This document shows, piece after piece, positions 62,177-64,000 of a DNA stretch of 64,000 bases (its first letter is position 1; each line of letters opens with the position of its first letter). The stretch is taken from the NCBI RefSeq assembly GCF_001542905.1, contig NZ_LOAJ01000001.1:496001-560000 (forward strand), given 5' to 3'. Under the pieces are notes generated by a model. It did no database searches. It was not told the origin of the DNA and saw only the letters and a list, made by a program, of their open reading frames with translations. Made by a program: the position numbers and the translations under genes. Source of the DNA: Halorubrum aethiopicum (GTDB lineage Archaea; Halobacteriota; Halobacteria; Halobacteriales; Haloferacaceae).

Positions 62177-63175
62177 CTACGCGACCGGCGTCCGCTCGAC
62201 GACGGTCCCGTTCACGGTCGGGTACTGCTCGACGATCTCGCCCTCCTCGAGGTCTCCGTCCTCGACCATCTCCTCGAGGAGCCACCAGGCGACCTCGACG
62301 TGGTTCGTCTTGACCGTGTAGAACTCCTCGGGGACGCCGAGCGCCTCGAACCGCTCGGGGGCGGCGAACGCCTTGCCGTAGACGAGCGTCCCGTCGTCCG
62401 TGACCTCGTCGAACTCGCGGCGGACGTTCCGGGCCATCCGCTTGAGCCGGTTGCGGTGTTGGGCGGCGTCCTTGAACACCGACGTACAGAAGTACACCTT
62501 CTCGTGGCTCGCCATCTCCTCGACGATGGCCGCGTCCTTCGATCCTTCGACGGCGGACATGTGGCCCTCCTGGAGCTCGAAGCCCTCCTCTTGCATCCGG
62601 CGGTAGTTGCCGTCGCTCATCTCGAACTCGTTGACGTTACAGAACTCCGCGGCCCCCTCGTCGAGGAACTCGAGGAACTCCGGCTCCGCGCGGATGCCCG
62701 GGATCTCGAAGGCGGGCGTGAGCCCCTCCTCGCGGGCGATATACAGGATCTCCTCCCACTCCGTGCCGTGCATGTCGCCCCACAGCTCCAAGGGCGGATG
62801 AAAGCGGATCTCGTCGAGGCCGGCCTCGCTGAGCCGGCGCATGTTCTCGCGGCCGCCGGGGATCCCGGTGTAGAGGTGGGTGTGGTGGTCCTCGCCGAAC
62901 TCGTCTTTCAGGAGTCGGAGGTACCGCGTCGTCTTCGCCATCGCCTCCTGGGGCTCGCCGCCCGTGATCGACGTGCCGAGCGCACTCATGCGCTTGGCCT
63001 CCTCGATCACGTCCTCGTCGGACTCCACCTTCCGCTCGTTGGCGTACACGTCGGTGACGTTCTTCCGGTTCTCCCCGAGGGGGCAGTAGAAACAGTCCCG
63101 CTGGTCACAGTAGCCGTAGACGAAAAGCACCATCTTGCCGCCCTTGGCGCACTGTTCACAGCCCTTGGAGATCAT
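62177..63175 (-). CDS. Radical SAM protein, COG2108-like
   Basis: A 332-residue radical SAM enzyme. The cluster motif lies at C23-x4-C28-x2-C31 (CDQRDCFYC), one residue longer than the usual CX3CX2C, and a preceding CEQC (6-9) may hold another metal. SAM-binding GGEP in SITGGEPQEA and LDEIRFHPPLELW are present. COG2108 members are conserved in euryarchaea; the reaction is unknown. Confidence 0.88.
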   Translation of the reverse strand: MISKGCEQCAKGGKMVLFVYGYCDQRDCFYCPLGENRKNVTDVYANERKVESDEDVIEEAKRMSALGTSITGGEPQEAMAKTTRYLRLLKDEFGEDHHTHLYTGIPGGRENMRRLSEAGLDEIRFHPPLELWGDMHGTEWEEILYIAREEGLTPAFEIPGIRAEPEFLEFLDEGAAEFCNVNEFEMSDGNYRRMQEEGFELQEGHMSAVEGSKDAAIVEEMASHEKVYFCTSVFKDAAQHRNRLKRMARNVRREFDEVTDDGTLVYGKAFAAPERFEALGVPEEFYTVKTNHVEVAWWLLEEMVEDGDLEEGEIVEQYPTVNGTVVERTPVA

Positions 63176-63314
63176 CTACGCCCCGATACTCGCTCCGACG
63201 TGAAAAAGCGTCCGAAGCGCCGTCTCGGGCGTGAACCCCCCGCACGGGCCGCGAGGGCGGTTCCGGCCGGTCGCGAACACAAAGTATGTACCCCCGCTCG
63301 CTCGGAGGGATGGT

Positions 63315-64000
63315 ATGGAACGCACCACGACCGCGCCGGAGACGACCGAGAGCCGAGACGGCCGCGACGGCGAGGGCGACGCGGACGGAAGCGTCACCAG
63401 ACGCCGGGCGCTCGCCGCCGCCGGGTCGCTCGGGATCGCCGGCCTCGCCGGCTGTACCGCGCTCGACGTCGCCACCGGCGAGCCCGCCGAGTTCACCGCC
63501 GGCACCGCGACGGTCGGGGACGCCACGCTCGACGAGAGCGGGTACGAGCTCAACGAGGTGACCGAGGAGACGGTCTCCAGGGAGGTCGAGGTCGCCGGGA
63601 CGACCCGCGAGGTCCGGGTGACGAACAGCGTCGCCGAGTACGACAAGGCCGTCGAGCTGCTCGGCGAGCGGTACCAGGCGGCCGTCTTCGCGGCGGTGGC
63701 GACGCCGCAGGTCCGGGTGCTCGGTCAGGCGTTCAACCCGGTCGCGGACCTCGAGGCCCGAGAGCTCGCGGAGATCGTCTTGAGCCGGTACGAGAACGTC
63801 GGCGAGCTCGAACGGGGGTCGGAGTACACGACGACGGTGCTCGACGCCGACGCGGAGGTCGTCGTGTTTACCGTCGACGGCGAGATCGAGGGAACGGGCG
63901 TGAGCACCGAGCTGGAGCTTCACGTCGGCAGCCCGGTCGAAGCCGGCGGGGACTTCGTCCTCCCGCTGGCGGCGTACCCCGCCGCGTTCAGCGACGGCGA
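63315..64000 (+). CDS. DUF6517-like lipoprotein (cut by window end)
   Basis: The first 228 codons of a gene that continues past the window. N-terminal region with TRRRALAAAG and lipobox LAGC near residue 51 predicts a Tat-exported lipoprotein. The mature part (SVAEYDKAVELLGERYQAAVFAAVATPQVRVLGQAFNPV) resembles DUF6517 haloarchaeal proteins. A GGAGGGA (63306-63312 region) lies close before the ATG at 63315. Function unknown. Confidence 0.8.
   Translation, partial: MERTTTAPETTESRDGRDGEGDADGSVTRRRALAAAGSLGIAGLAGCTALDVATGEPAEFTAGTATVGDATLDESGYELNEVTEETVSREVEVAGTTREVRVTNSVAEYDKAVELLGERYQAAVFAAVATPQVRVLGQAFNPVADLEARELAEIVLSRYENVGELERGSEYTTTVLDADAEVVVFTVDGEIEGTGVSTELELHVGSPVEAGGDFVLPLAAYPAAFSDG

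Overview
The window is high-GC haloarchaeal chromosome, most like Halorubrum or a close relative (class Halobacteria). This rests on strongly acidic proteins, near-universal G/C third codon positions, leaderless TATA promoters, twin-arginine/lipobox lipoproteins, and archaeal signatures: split RNA polymerase subunits B''/B'/A'/A'', the PolD large subunit, a doublet histone, three-part RPA systems and archaeal SepF. I used no database, so names rest on motif and family recognition.

Layout. 1-9 kb: NUDIX hydrolase, a DUF5787-type gene, a CBS protein, a luciferase-like monooxygenase, a dUTPase-like enzyme and aconitase. 8-18.6 kb (minus strand): the RNA polymerase/ribosome operon rpoH-rpoB2-rpoB1-rpoA1-rpoA2-nusA, then a lipoprotein gene, then rpsL-rpsG. 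18.8-19.5 kb: two identical tRNA-Asp genes facing a tRNA-Arg, with palindromic tRNA-3'-end mimics between them. 19.7-22.8 kb: a chromatin/DNA cluster of RPA, doublet histone and histone deacetylase. 22.8-36 kb: cation/proton antiporter, DUF309 protein, an Azf-type glucose-6-phosphate dehydrogenase, SepF, MutS, ThiD, a DsbA/FrnE oxidoreductase, PAP2 phosphatase with an orphan solute-binding lipoprotein, and membrane proteins. 36.4-38.6 kb: a second RPA operon with its partner protein and a ribbon-helix-helix protein. 39-44.3 kb: a complete 2-oxoacid dehydrogenase operon (E1 alpha, E1 beta, E2, E3). 44.5-49.5 kb: a DUF5783-type protein, a NifU-like protein, a PPC-domain protein and the PolD large subunit. 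50.7-64 kb: DR2241-like/CbiX pair, threonine deaminase, hydrolase, CysRS, a HEAT-like membrane protein, prephenate dehydratase, PQQ-type lipoprotein, HtpX, a radical SAM enzyme and a truncated lipoprotein gene.

The least explained material is non-coding. A dispersed element of about 150-400 bp occurs five times, with a near-invariant core and variable hairpins. One copy sits in a 457-bp MITE-like element with perfect 14-bp terminal inverted repeats. That element lies inside a ~1.16-kb AT-rich insertion bounded by a direct repeat of the 3' end of the PolD gene, which carries a small HTH-membrane protein gene. The PolD gene also has a tract of atypical codons centred on its catalytic motif, a position I recall as an intein site. 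A 24-nt palindromic motif occurs twice in the 44-45 kb region, and convergent tRNA genes are separated by hairpins built from their own 3' ends.
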